DNA from: Nectonema munidae
Lineage: Eukaryota > Nematomorpha > Nectonematoida > Nectonematidae
NCBI GenBank assembly: GCA_030549495.1
Contig: JAUIRK010000882.1
Coordinates: 1 to 64,000 of the forward strand
Direction: 5' to 3'
DNA: 64,000 bases
The translations under genes were made by a program, and so were the position numbers. The notes below the pieces were generated by a model. It did no database searches and was not told the DNA's origin. It worked only from the letters and a program-made list of their open reading frames with translations. Positions 13,601 through 28,600 of this stretch are shown piece after piece (positions within the stretch are counted from its first letter, which is position 1; the number at the start of each line of letters is the position of its first letter).

Positions 13601-16600
13601 TTTCTTTTCATTTCCTAGAACACTGGTGTCACACTAGGGGCGGATCTAGAAAATAATTTACTCCGTGCCGATTTTACAGCAATTTTTTTCTAAAATCCAC
13701 TTTATCTGAATTTCCTATATGCAAAATCATTGTGAATGAATGCCTGGAGTATCACTCTCTATCTGAAATGTTTCACAAAATGTAACTAATTCTGATTGTA
13801 CTACTATACACTGATATACTGGAACATAGGCATTGGAAGATTGAAGGGGACAGTACAACCGCCATTCTCCAACTTTCTCCTGAATCCACCACTGCTGTCC
13901 ACACTTGTTCTCGAAAAGGCTTAGTTGATCATAAATCATAAGTGGAAGCATATCCATCAAACCAATAGTACCATACAATCGCTGAATTGTTTGTTCGCGT
14001 GTACTACAATTCCTCATTGTGCTAACAAATATACTGTTGGCATTCGAACTGAAATTTCCCAACTTAATCCTGTGAGCAATTTTTGATGGACAGATTACGC
14101 TTATAATAATAATAACGAGATTACTCGTAATCTGAAGGACAATAACAAGAACATATGGTATATTCTTGGATTATCATAAGTTCTAACAATTTCAAATTTT
14201 TTTTTTAATTCGAAGAAGATAATAAAACTTTAAAATGTAAAAACACAATTATTATTAATTTTCAAATATTGTAGTTTTACATGAAGTATATTGACTTTAC
14301 TTTGGGGAACTTATTTTGTTGTTAACCCCAAAAATATTATCATCTCTACCTCTTACTACCAAAAAGAATTTTTTGGCAAGTACCATATGGTATTGATGTT
14401 TCCATGATTACTAAGCTAAGTAGTATACATATAAAATATCTTGTTAAACAACAATTGAAACTCAAGGAGTCGTAATTCATTCCGAAAATATCTTTCTATG
14501 CATCTTAAAAATATGTAATAGTATGTAGCTATATAAGTAACACCTCGCGTACTTATCAAATAAATAGCTAACACAAAATTTTCTCTACAGCATGCATGGG
14601 TAACGGAATGGCTAACTTCAGTTGTAGACAGGCAGGTAGGCCAGTTGAAACAAGGGAACGTAGTAGTTACAACAGGGAAGAAAGATTTTTAGCTGCTCAA
14701 ACTGCATTGAAGTCCATCTAATGCAGTGGTTCTAAATCTTTTACTCTCAAGGCCCCTTCAATCATTTGCCAAAATTCCCCCTCCCCCTTCATACTTCGAT
14801 TTCTTAATACCGGAAATCTGGATATTTTTCATTGTCAGTGTTCTGTGAAGACTACTGGAGATCACTTTAATACATTTACCTTTGCATAGAATATTTTTGT
14901 AGTGAGGCATTTAATAACAAATAAAAATGCTGCCTGCTTTTTATACTTAAATAAAAAGGTTCATAGTTTTAAGAAAAGTAAACTTATGTAAAATTTACTT
15001 TTTTTTTGTAATTTTTTTACTTTTTTTTTTTAATTTTTTGAAATTTTTTTGAATGGTAAGCCTATGATTCATGCCTAGATTGTTTCTTATGGTCAATACT
15101 TCAGTTATAAGTGCTTCTGTCTAACTAAAACAATTAAATGTTATCAATTTTAATAAAATAAAAATAATTTTTTTTAAATAATTTCAGCTTTTCCTATTTT
15201 TTCACATTGTTTTTATGTTTTTAAATGTAGCTTTAGAGAAAGGCTAGCTGGGAAGAAATTTGATTCCGCGTCAGTATTTTGTTCGTATCTGTACCTTTTC
15301 TATAAGTTTAATTTTGAGGTCAATTATAGACGTTGTATTTGGTCTAGTATTTAGTATATAGTGGTGTGAGGGTTGGGCCTTGAAAGAAACACATATGTTA
15401 ACTGAATACCGCTGATTTTGGAATGTTGAGAATGTAAAGTTAGTTTAAAATGCCTGGGTTACTAATGAGCATAGAATAAATCTTTGTCAAGTCAATGAGA
15501 TAAATAAGGTTATGGAAAAGCAGAGATTCTCATGGCTTGGTCATGTAAATAGGAGGTTGAAAGATGGCTCTATTGCAATCTTAAAGAAGATACAAAGAAG
15601 ACCCAAAATTACCTTAAAAGTGGTAGTTAAAAACGATTTGGGAAAGCTGAATTTGAAGCAAGAGAAAAAGCAAAATAAGGAAATTTGGAGACCTGGGGGA
15701 TCGAACCCAAGACATTGAGTTATCGAAACCCAGTATCTAACCACCAACCTTACTCACGCGAATGATTAAGATGCATTTGTTTTTGATAGTTGTATTTAAC
15801 CGGCTAGATCTGAGCTTACTTTGAAAATGGCTTTAAAACGGATTATTATTATTCTTATTATTTTATTAACGTTTAATGTTTTATACCCTTAGGCTCACAA
15901 ATACTTGCTAGCTATTTCAAGAGTTGATAACATCGAAGTTTTCAAAATTTGTTTGGAGTATTGGGGTGAACTTGTTAAGTCACTGTACAAATCTAGTCCG
16001 CCATTTATCTTGGATCCCGAAGTTTCTTCAAATCCTTCTTCAGCTTCACATAATCCCAGATACTTCTTTTATGTCGATATCATTGATGAAGTATGCAATG
16101 TTTCACGTTTTCACTTTTCTTCAATGCTTTTCATTTTGGTTTTCTTCTTTGAATTTGTTTATAACCGAAATCAATCCATCACTTTCTTAAAACAAATTTC
16201 TATAAAAAATGTAAAAAAGCTATTGATGTATAAAAATGTAAAAAAAAAGTAGTTGATACAAATTTTTAGAGTAAAATTTCTAATGAAAATTTTTTGCCTG
16301 GCATTTTTCTCAAAGGAACAATCTATGAAATTTTTTTCCTTTTGAGACGACATTTCATATCAATTCGAGAAGCCATTTTTATGAATCTTTTAAAATAGTT
16401 ATGCTTATATAGAGAACGTGTAAAGACACTTTTGATGATGTTTATCTTAACTTTATACGCCATGTGCTTCTTTCTCGAGATATAAACTCTGATATTTGTT
16501 TCAAGAGGGTCATTTTTGTAAAAATCGAGGGAGCTGAAAATCTTTGCTACCGTTGTAGCTATAGACATTAATTTAGTATCATTTTGAAGCTAATAGATCG

Positions 16601-19600
16601 CTCTACAATGCCATCCTTTCAATTTTTTTAAAAGGTCAAACAAAAAATGACCATTAAATTGACCTTTGATCCCAAAAATGTCATTTCACATAGAAATCGA
16701 TTTTTCTGTAACTTTACCTGAAACTTGGATTTTTTTGGAGAAAATCGTGGTTTATGCACTACAATGCAGCACATTAGCACAACTCTACCAAAAAATACAA
16801 CCATTTCCTATTTATTCACTGTATTTTGCGAATTACAGATACACTATATCTTCCAAAACCTCAAGAGGTTTCGACACGGAAGGCAACCTATTTTTTTCAT
16901 CATCTTCCCAAACCCCAAAAAATGAAGACGTGCTATAACTCGTTAAAAGTTTATTCATTATAATCTATTAAATATTAATTTATACCATCTTCCTAGATTT
17001 CCAGTGTATTTAATGTGATATTTCTTTATAATAAAGTTTGCTCACTCTTTGATTTGATATAATAACAATGAGGAGACAACAAGGGTGAACTAATAATAAG
17101 AAAACAGAATCGAAAAACAAAAGTAAATTATTTGACAATTGGTACAAAATTTTTTTTTATAATCTAATAAACAAATTGTAAACCGATAATGAAGAAAAAT
17201 ACGAGTATTTCAAAGGGTATGAGAACAACCCGCAAACTCAATTCAATAATCATTCAATTACTTATTGCTACCATATACCTAGGCTGAAAAACGGATGAGA
17301 AGCAATTTTTAATGATCTCTATGTTATAATGGTATTATAATGAAGTGTTAGAATGTTAAAAAAAAAAGAACCATTGTATATTTTCTAATCAAACCTTATT
17401 AAGATGGTGGTTTTTTAGACGCATTATTGGATAATGTCATTTTTATACTGTTTTTTTGAATTGACATGAAATGTCCATTTCTTCTAACTTTTTTTTTTAC
17501 AAATTCTTTCTTTGTCTTACATTATAAGATGTCTTTTTTAATTCTAGTTGCGCTTAATAATGATCTGTCGAATGGCAAGACCAGAAGAAGTGTTGATTGT
17601 TGAAACGGAGAATGGAGAAGTTGTGCGAGAGTTTATGAAGGATACAGATTCAATCAATTTATACAAAAATATGCAAGAAACACTATGTGGGTTCTTTTAA
17701 TCCGTCTTCACTTCTTAATATATAATGAATGAGTTTGTAGTATTGTAATTTTCAAAGATTGCAATTTGCTTTTCATATATTGTTAGCAATTATGATAATT
17801 ATAATGATATGATGACATTTTTCACTTAAAATTTTTTTTTCGCTTATATTTTGTCTTTTTAAGTTCTAATTCCCTTAGTAATATTGTAAATTGTCCTCTT
17901 TGAATTCTCCATTTAATGTTCGGAATTAGGAAAGTTTAGAACTTAAAAAAGAGAATTTAGAAATAAAAATATATGAAAGCATTTGTGGAGGATAAATTTT
18001 TCCGGATTTTACAGGTAAAGTGAAGGAACAACTCTATAATTGAGGATTTCTCCAACACTACAGTGTAGTACACACATAATCAGTCGTAGAGAAAAATACT
18101 CATGCAATTTGCATATAAATTTCTAATCACTTTAATGGTAATAATAATAATGAACTTTAATGACTTTAAGAAGAGAGTTGTAAGTCAAAGTCCCTCTTAG
18201 CCACAAAAATTTGTCTTTAAATTCAATATTTACACGCCAAATACATTTTTTCCTTATGATAGAAGTACTAAATGAAAATGTGAATTTATGAGTCATTTGA
18301 AGGGTAATATTTATTTATGAATCTAAAATTTTTTTTACATGCTTCTTGTCAATGGATCGTCTTTAGGATAACATTTTGGCATTTCAATTTTAATTAAATT
18401 TCATCTTAGAAAGGCATTTTTTTGCCCATTTAGAATACTTGAAAGGCCTCTCTTTTTTGTTGATTTTTAAATGGGGGTTGCATCTGTTTCAAACAACTAT
18501 AATATACAATTTCAATATTCTAGAACGGAACATCATTAAAGCTTTTTTAAAATTATTGCGAAAGAATATTTCTGACAGATATGCCCATTGAGAGATAAGG
18601 TGAAAAAATTGAAAAAACCTGGACACTTTATTAGTGATATTGCTAACTAGTTTAGGAGTATAAACTCCTTTTTCCAAAGCAAACATATATAAATGATAAA
18701 ATAGTGAAAATGAGATGTAAAGAGAAGGAGGATGCTGGGGATAATTGTATTTGAAGGATTGTATTATCCTCAACATTCTCATTCCCTCTACATCTCATGT
18801 TCACTATTTTATCATTTACATATATTTGCTTTGAAAGAGGAGGAGTTTATACTCCGAAATTAGTTATCAATATAATTAATAAAGTGTCTAGTTTTTTTTT
18901 TATTTTTTATATTTGTTATAAAAAAAATTTTCCACCTTAAAATTATTTTATTGATAATAATAATTGTTTCAAGTTAGGTAAGGTGAGGTCTTAATTTTAA
19001 GTTTACCTTTTTATTTTTGCCCTGAAAAATTGAATAGTCGAATTGAATACGCCTCCAATTTCTGAAATTCTTTCAAATTTTAATTCTCATGATGCACAAA
19101 ATTTATATTCTTATTCTATATATATATATATCTTCTAATTTTAAAAAATTATTCTTCAACCTAGTTTATCTAACTCAACTAAATCAGTCAAGGACAGAAA
19201 TTATTATGCTTGAAAAAATGCAAAAGCAGATTGACGGAAGTGAATGGTCATGGAAAAATTTGAACACGGTACTACTTTTACTTTTTTCATCATTACTTTT
19301 TCATTTTTTTCGAAGTATTTATTTGCAATAAACACTTCTCTAATGTAGATAGCAAGCAAAAATTCACTACATATGAGAAAATGTTGTTTTTATAATTAAA
19401 CTGAATTATATAATTATTTCAATTAAAAAATTCCATAAAGGTAAAGGTGCCGTGGGGTGTTTTCATCGAGAAGGCACAATTGTGCCGCTTGTATCGAACT
19501 ATGAACAAAGTAGGCTTGATGGGGGATCGAACCCAAGACATTTAGTTATCGAAACCCAGTATCTAGCCAACCTTACTCACGCCCAATTAATAGAATTGAA

Positions 19601-22600
19601 GCATCTAGTTTTCCTTCAAATCTCTCTACTACCCAAATTCTGAATTTTTTCGTTCTCAGATAAGTTCCATTATCCCCAGAAATATCCAAGATTTGATGTC
19701 ATAATCTTTACACATGCTTGCATCCATTTTAACATACATTCAAACCAGTTAACCAGTTAACATACATTCAAAAAATACGGGCCATAGGAAAGTGTGCTTT
19801 TATTAATTATATGCTCCTGTTGAATATGTTTAAATCAGATATACACTGTATATATAGTGAGATATTTAAGTATGGATTGGAAATTTAAGTTAGCTTGATT
19901 GGTAGATAGATAATTGACTAGATATTTTAGTCGTTTAAAAGCTTAGTGATGTTATCTGGATAGATAAATCTCTCTATCTCTTTCTCGAAGTATTTGTGTA
20001 AAAGTAGAAATATTCCTCTTGCCTTTGGAATTTCACCCGTTTGCTTTCGCTCCTATGTTTACTCCTAGCGATATAAGAGAGTTTCCTTTGACAATACGTG
20101 CTTGCTTCTTTTTTAGAGTTCCAATACTTCTAGTGTTGTAAAACATTCATTTTAAGAAACAAACATCCACTCTATCATCGATAAAATCTAATCCTCGATA
20201 ATCCGAAAATCTTGTTCTATGGATGTAATTCAAAAATGCTATTGTTGTTCTTGATCCCTGGATTTCGCTATCTTATTAACCCAATTATAGTCACGAAATT
20301 TTCAAAATTCTCATTAATTCCGATGAGAAAAGCTATCGTTTTTGAAGAGTAGTTAACATACTCTTCAACAACAAAAACAACATCCTAGTCTACACATGTC
20401 AACACAAAGACAGCACATAGCACTGCTCTCACCAACCAAACAATCCACACACGAGCTATCACCAATTACTTCAATTCACTTTCAATCTTACCTATCTATA
20501 ACTCTACACCACCCAACCCACACTATACATAAATCTGAAGAATGTTTGCGAATCAACACCAGATGTACTCTAACCTAATTAAGATCAAATAAATCCCCAT
20601 TTCTTTTTGAATTAAAAATCAGCCCCAAAACACCCCCCCCCCCCCCCCCCGCCTTCCCCCTACTGTTCTCTCTGCAAAACAAAGAACACCTATTCAACTG
20701 CCTGCACACAACTACACATCTCAAATCACTTGATTTTTGCTCAAACCACACACTGTTACCAACCTCCTCTCAAAATGGGAAAACTAATACATCTTTGAAT
20801 CTCCCAATCCTATATACTCACATTACACACAGCCATAATGATAAAAAAAACAATAACAAGACACATCTCTCCTGCTTCCAAACAAATTCACTGGAAGCCA
20901 ATACAACATCTAACCTCTAGCATTGGGCTTAAACGAGTTAAAAGCAAAATCTAGAAATTAGTGATTGACATAGTCGTCAAACGGAACACAAGGTTGGTGT
21001 ATTGAAGTTTCGTAATACTCGGAGCAGTAACGGTGAGTAAGTCTGCAACCATCAACCTCCATGAACACCACCGTATGGTTTTCTATTGTAGCCGGGCTTC
21101 ACTTTATGCTATCAATGTCACTGTTTCTATGTTTATGAGCAGGCTTGCTATAGATTACACGGCACTTACATTAAAAGCATTACTTTTATGCATCCTTTTA
21201 TTTCAGCTTTGTTGGGCCATTGGTTCCATAACAGGAGCTATGATGGAAGAGGATGAGAAGAGATTTTTGGTCACCGTGATCAAGGATTTGCTTAGTCTTT
21301 GTGAGAAAACCTTTGGCAAGAATAACAAAGCCATTATTGCCTCCAACATCATGTATGTGGTGGGTCAGTATCCACGATTTTTACGCGCTCACTGGCGCTT
21401 CCTGAAAACTGTAATAAATAAACTTTTCGAGTTTATGCATGGTAATGCCTTTTTTAATTATCTCTCTTTTTTACCCTTTTAAATATTTTGGTCTTTTTTG
21501 ATAAATAAAGCTTGGGGGTATTTTCTTTAAAACTTCAAAATTGGAATCTAGGTCCATAATTAAATAGGACTTGCATACGGCGATATTTGTTAATATTTCT
21601 TATCCACATTAAATTCCAAATTATGTAATGTCATTAGGAAAACCTAGACTTATTCACTTCTTGTAAGTCGGTGTTGAGTGTATAGTGTATGCCTCTATAT
21701 TATAATATGAAGTGATCGCAAAGTATATCTGAAATGAAAAAGTCTAGCTTCTTAAAAAACCTTTTCCATATTGTATAGATATTTCAGTTATGAAGGATTC
21801 GCAGACTTGGATATGTCTTGAAGAAGAATCAAAAGAATACATTGTGATTGTTATACCTAATTTTAATATAATATCTATATCACGAATTAATAATAATAAT
21901 AATCAGACATATCAACATCTTACTTACTAGAGTCCTGCGTGGATATATCTTTCTTACCCGCTTCCGTCCACACAAGTAAGAAGACATTTTTGTTGTCCAC
22001 TGGCTTCGCTTATTTTCATTTACCCGCAAAATTTTAAAAACATTTCTTGTTGGAAACTAAAATCACTGATTAAAATAGCAATATAATTGAAATTCTTGGA
22101 GTAAACTTTCATCAATTGAAACTATTCTATAAGGGTTCTGTATAACACTTCATCAGAATTTTTTTGGAATTTCGTCATATTGTTCGGAAACAGATAGGAT
22201 CATCACATAAATAAAATTCCATCTAACTTGACATGCTTGTTTTACACTTTTTTCAGTAAATTTTGTAAATTTCTTTTTATGATGTATCAAACTAAACTTC
22301 ACATATTTTTCATCAAATCAATCATTCTCGATGGACATCCATTGTTTTCATCAATCTAAAACCGTATTAATAATGTGAGCGACACAATCTATTATTTATT
22401 TTGTTTGAAAGCAGCTATAATATTCGCTCCTCTATCTGTTGTAAAATAGCAATCTTTTGTTATGTCACGAGTTAAATCAAGTCATTAAAAGTGTTTCACG
22501 ACGTTCTTTAATGTTCAATCCTGTTTTTCAAGCTATTATCGAGATCTTGCGTAGAGAGTACTTGATTAAAAAGTTTCCAATCAAATATCCAATGAGCAGT

Positions 22601-25600
22601 GAAAGTTATATAAGAATGTCCTTTATCTCCATCACACCACATATCCGTAGTTTGTTAGTTTTTTTTATTGAATTATTATTATTCAAAACTTCAAACAACG
22701 TTTCTTTCAAAAAAATTTCATTACTAAAGCTCTTTCTTCAATACTTCTGCTTACTGCTGTGGAATGAAGAAGCAGATTGCTTCCAGAAATTTTAGAATTC
22801 TACTTTTTTTGAATGTAAAGTTTTCTTGGGACCAAATTAATGAAACCTTTGCCATTTAAAATGTCAAGAGGTCTTAAGTCAGGAACGTGCAAAATCTATG
22901 CAAGCTTCTTTGATTCATTTATTTTTACTTCATCCTGTGCGCTTGTGTATAACGCGATTTAGAGAAACAAAATTTACATTCTGCGCAATTAATTTGGGAT
23001 GATCTGTATTCCTTATATTTCCCAAACTTTAGATTTTCGATTATAAATGGATTTAATTTTATAAATGTCAGATTCCAATCCTTCAGAAACTTGAGAAGCA
23101 GGAAGAAAAATTACATTCATAATTAATTTCCTATAATTTAGTAAATGTTTAGATCAAATTACACGTCACAAAAACAAATTCAAAGGATTACCTAGAATAT
23201 ACCGGTAGGAGGTAGACATGAAATGACTTCTTTACTAATAATCTCTCTATTATATGTTATCATACAATTGAGACACACACATCAATGAGTGTACATCTTA
23301 TCACGTGATATACAATCTCTTATACTTAACAAACAACAATAAACAAAACAGATAGATAGATTGATTGATTAATAAATAGCACATGTGTTGTCAATATATC
23401 TCAACATACATACTGCATGCACCAACATAAAGCTTCTATGTTTTCTTTATTATTAATTATTATAAAGTGTGTTTATTACAAAAATGTTTCATTTGTTTTG
23501 CGTCAATTAGGTTAAATTTGCCTCCTCTCATTCAACTTACAATTTCGTTATCCGCATTAAAATTTTTTTGTCTGAAAGCACCCATCCCGCTTTGAATTCT
23601 GATACCCACAATTGCGGGTAACCGCATAACCTCCCCGGTATACTCGTCCACTTTCCGGTTACTTAAGGGATTTCCAACATGAGTAGACGTAATCTTAGGG
23701 GTAGATAAAGAACTAACCTAACCTAATCTAAATTATGGAAAATTTCTACTCTTTCAAAAAAGTAACTTTTCAAACTGTGAATATTCTATTGTAGATGTCA
23801 TCTCACTACACATACATTCTCAGTGGCGTATTCAAAAAATTATTTAAAAAATTCATTTTCCAAATACATAATTTTTATTAATTGAAAAAAATTAAAAAGT
23901 TGACAAATTTATTATACAATCGAGATCGATATTTTATCAGAAGGGGGCAAGAGTAGTTGACCCATTGTCCGTCCCACCTTTTAATTTCTTTCCTGTATTA
24001 ACTCTAATGTTTGTCTTTGACATGCCATGTATCTTTTTATATAATATAAATATTTATGCTTCTAAATAAATAACCGTTTTGATATGTTTTATTGTATTCT
24101 AATAGTTTGCGAATATAAAAATATTTGTTTGAAGAACTTTTTTAGACTTATATTGCATTATTCAGAAAGCTTTTGTTGTGAAATGTTTCACTATTCTCAG
24201 GCTTGATAAAGTTTTGTTACTTAAAATGACACTTATTCTAGTGTTATGGCTTTATAACTAATATCCAAATGATATTTAAAAAATTGCCTTCAATTAAATC
24301 ACAAGATTCCTATTGAATTTTTATGTTCTTACTCTAATTTTATTTCAGAATGTATATAATTTTTATTCAGTATAATTTATTTTTAGTAAAACTATAAAAA
24401 GTAATAAAATCATTTATATAAATTATTCCTAAATTTTTACTTCCAGCATTAAATCAAAACAAAATAAAGCTTTTTATATAGCCTTAATATTCTTAGCATT
24501 AGCATTGCGTTTAAGGCGTAAAAGTTTATGTCATGGTGTGCCGATGTTCAAAATTTTTTATGGTCCGCTGTTTTTAATGTGCGAAATAATTTTTTTTACA
24601 ATATACATAAAATAGAGGGTATTTAAAAAAACAATTTTTGCTTTCTTGAAATTTTGTTTCTTTTTAAAATTAAATTTCTCGTTGTGTGTGTGTGTGATCT
24701 GAAAAAGAGCTGAACTTCAAAGAGGGTTTCGGAAGCAGAGTTGGGAGTCAATTGATTCCGAGATTCTAAATGGGATAGAATTGGAAGTCGGTTTTTTAAG
24801 TATTTTATATAGGATTTGAAATATGAAACGTGACAATAGTGTATTTCTATGCAATACTAACAGATGCACCACATATACCTCTTCTCCTTTTAGTAAAAGA
24901 GTACGAACAGATGCGTTTGCTATTTTCCATATTACAGATGTAGGCAAGCAATGAATACTCACATTGTTGTTTTTATGAAGCTGGTGCATTCCCATTATAT
25001 ATATATATATATTTGCAGCAATGTGGATGCAGTAATTAATTATGCTAATCTTTTCATTCATTAACCCGTAACATTTTTTAACTGCTATTTTAGGCTTCAT
25101 TAAATTAGGAGGTTTTTTTTGTGCCTTCCTTTATATTCGGTTCTAAGTAATATGATACGCGATAATTTCATAGTTTCTTATTCCTGATTTTTTTTTAAGA
25201 AAATTTCAATAAGTTGTTTATACTTTTTTAATTCATGAATTCTTAAAAAATATTTTTAAACTCGCTAATCTGAAAAAATTAATATTTATATTCTCAATAT
25301 TTTAATCTTGCTGCCTCTCTCTGAATGACATCCATCTCCTGGCTCGTTCGGAGCATATAAAAAACTTTTTCCCGAGAGTGCAAATATTTTATTTTTTTGT
25401 CTTGTTAATTTAATGTCAGTTAACACGTGCCACTGGTTTTTATTGTGAATAGAATATCATGAAGGCGTACAAGATATGGCGTGTGACACATTTCTGAAAA
25501 TTTCACAAAAGTGCAAGCGACATTTTGTTCAAGTAATCGTTTGAATCCTCTTTTTCAGCATTGAAATGAAAATACTCTTCCAGTTTTTTTGTATGCTATC

Positions 25601-28600
25601 AAATTGACTTAAAAATGTTTGTGACATTTTATAGCATTCCTTATCACACTAGGGGCAAGAAAGACTGACCAAATGACTTAAAAGAATGGACTTTCCGAAA
25701 AAATTGTCATAACCCTATTAATTTTTAATAGAACACTAAATATTTCAACTATTCTCTTCAAAGAATGTTACAATTCCATTTCATTATTTCTTTACCACGT
25801 AATATCGTATACTACATAGCTCTCTACTTTGCTATATAAATCGAACGTATCTTTAATATCAAATTTTGAAGATTCCATTTTTCAATTATTTTGTAGATTT
25901 AACATAACATGAAACAAAACCTCTTGTAAAGATTCGCATAATCCCATTTTTTATTTCTTAACACAAATATCTTCTCTTTTTAAACTTTTCCATTTCCCCT
26001 AAAATTTTCTTGCTAATTCATTTTAACGATAAGCAACCCTCTTCATTTAGTGCCGTGTTTCTCAACCTTTTTTTACTCATGGACCCCTTTTCACTTCTTT
26101 TTTTCTTGTTGGACCCCTTCATAAAAATTAGACAAAAAATATATTTATTTTAATATTTTCACTAATAGAATTTTTGAGGTTATGATAAAGACAATAAAAA
26201 AAATCTTGGCAAATAAAGTCTCATAGTCAAAAATCTCACTCTTAGTTAACTTTTTTCTAAATTTTACTTTCAGTGGGATTATGATCAATTTATGCAATTA
26301 TTTTTTTGAAATAATCTAAAATAGTTTTTTATATAACTTTTTAATGTTTATTTGAAATTAATGTACATTGATTAAAATGATAAAAATCTTACATTCACCT
26401 AATGATCAAAATATTTGCTATCTGTGGAATCCTTATAAATATACCAACTAATTACGTATTCTAGCCAGAAAAAAAGTTGCAGAGCGCTGAATACCGGTTT
26501 TTTAATAACGAGTATAAGTATTATACTCTATGGAGACTTTCTTGTGCACTTATTCATAATTTGTCAATCACATTGTTTCAGCTGCAATCCGGAGAAAAGC
26601 AGCCATTCGTGGATCAAATCATCGACAATATGGGTTGCATCATCAGTGATTTGGAGCCTCGCCAAGTGGACACATTTTTTGAAGCTGTCGGTCACATCAT
26701 TGCAGCACAAAGGATTGAGTCCACTCAAATTGTCTTGATTCAAAAATACATGAAATTGCCAAATACTGCGTGGGACAATTTGATCCAAACCGCTTCCAAC
26801 GTAACCTTCATGGCTCCTTTTTGAATTACAATTACTTTTTGCATTTTGAATCAAAGAGAACCAATTTGAAATAAAAATAAAGATTTTATAGAAAATATAT
26901 TATCCGTGGAAACTTCAAAAAGTTTAGAACTAGTGTAGTGTTTCCGAATCCTACAGTGTCGGTAAGCGATTTTCCTGGAGGGCGCTAAGTCCTAAAAATA
27001 ATTAATATATCCTTTATGGTAGTTAACGTTTAACAGTTAAAACTAGGGTTTGTGTGAGTAGGAATACGCCTAATTCAAGAGTGGAAGACAGCATTGCGTG
27101 CTACGCCCGATAAAGTAAATGAATACTTTCAACAAGACGTGCTAAACTGTGTAGTTCTGTCTAAAGCAAATTCTACCATACCTACTAATTAAGTTAAATA
27201 ACTTTTGGATTTCTTTTGAAGTTAATGCTGTATACCCCTTTAAGCGTTTTATCGCACTTTGTTCAGTTTTTTTTTATTTAAAAAAAAAGGTAAAAAATTA
27301 AATATTATCAACTTATCAAATATTATAAGGTTATCAAGGAATTGTATATGCGAAAATGGAAGCTAAATTAGTTTAGAAGAATTTTTTGTCCAAAATATAC
27401 GTAAATTTGTACGCTTTATCAAAGACTTTGTGAAGCCTTTGGCATAAGCACTTGGAGTACTATTAAAATGATTTATTTTATCTAACTAAATTAAATACAA
27501 ATAATTAAAAAAATTCAATAAAAAAGGAATTTTATTGAAAAAAAACAAAGTTTTTTAGTAGAGTAATCATAAATTGTAGATTGCCTCTTTTTTTTTGCCC
27601 TCAATGACATAATTTTGAAGAGACGTGTGTGCTTTTTTCAAATCAATCGTTGTCACTCCGCATTTTTCAAAGACTTTTTTCACTTTATTCATCATTTGTA
27701 AGGCTTCTAAGGGAGATACTTTGAATTCTTCTTGATCTTCTTTTTCACTTCATTAGAAACTACACTATTATGCATTTCTTTTGTTGTTTCAAAGTATTCC
27801 AGTTCATGATCACAATCAATGATGTTAGCAGTTAAATGAACATTTTCTTCCAGAGAATTATTGGCTGTATCTTTTTGCTGTTCGTTTAATATTATATTTT
27901 ATTATTTAAACTAAAAAGCATTTATTGAAACAATTAATACGATGTTCCATGATATTGCTGTAGCAAGTAAAGTGCATTAAGTATTGCAACAGACTTTGCA
28001 GCCTTTTCCATATTTAAATCTTGACCACTATCTAACTAAACGATCTATAATTTCTTTCATCAAATTTTTTCTATAGTGATCTTTGACACTTCGTATTATA
28101 CCGCATCCATGGGTTATAAGGGGTCATTCACAATTGACGTAAACCTTTTTTTTAATCTATAAATCTGAGTTTATGTATAACGCAAAACGTGCTTATAATG
28201 ATTTATTTGCATTTAAAGATACTCTAAAATAAATGGGACTGTAGTTATGTGTGCTTATATTGAATGTATACTGTATATATATATTCCATATATATGAATG
28301 AATATGCGGTCTTACCGTGAGAAAATATATACATTATTATATAGCTGTGTCATCAACTTTGATTAAAAAATTCTTGCACCCCTCTCCTTACCTTTTCATG
28401 TTTTTTGTTCCTTTTGTCCAAATTCCTTACTACGTTCCAATTTTATCACTATCCTTCATAAAGTATTTTTGTGTTTTTTCAGAGAGTGTAATATTTATGA
28501 TCAATTTTTTATTTGGAGCTTAGCTTTTTAAAAAGACGTTTTTACCGCATTTTAGGACCTTACTGCCTTAGAAGATCCAGAAACACTGAAGCTATTCATT

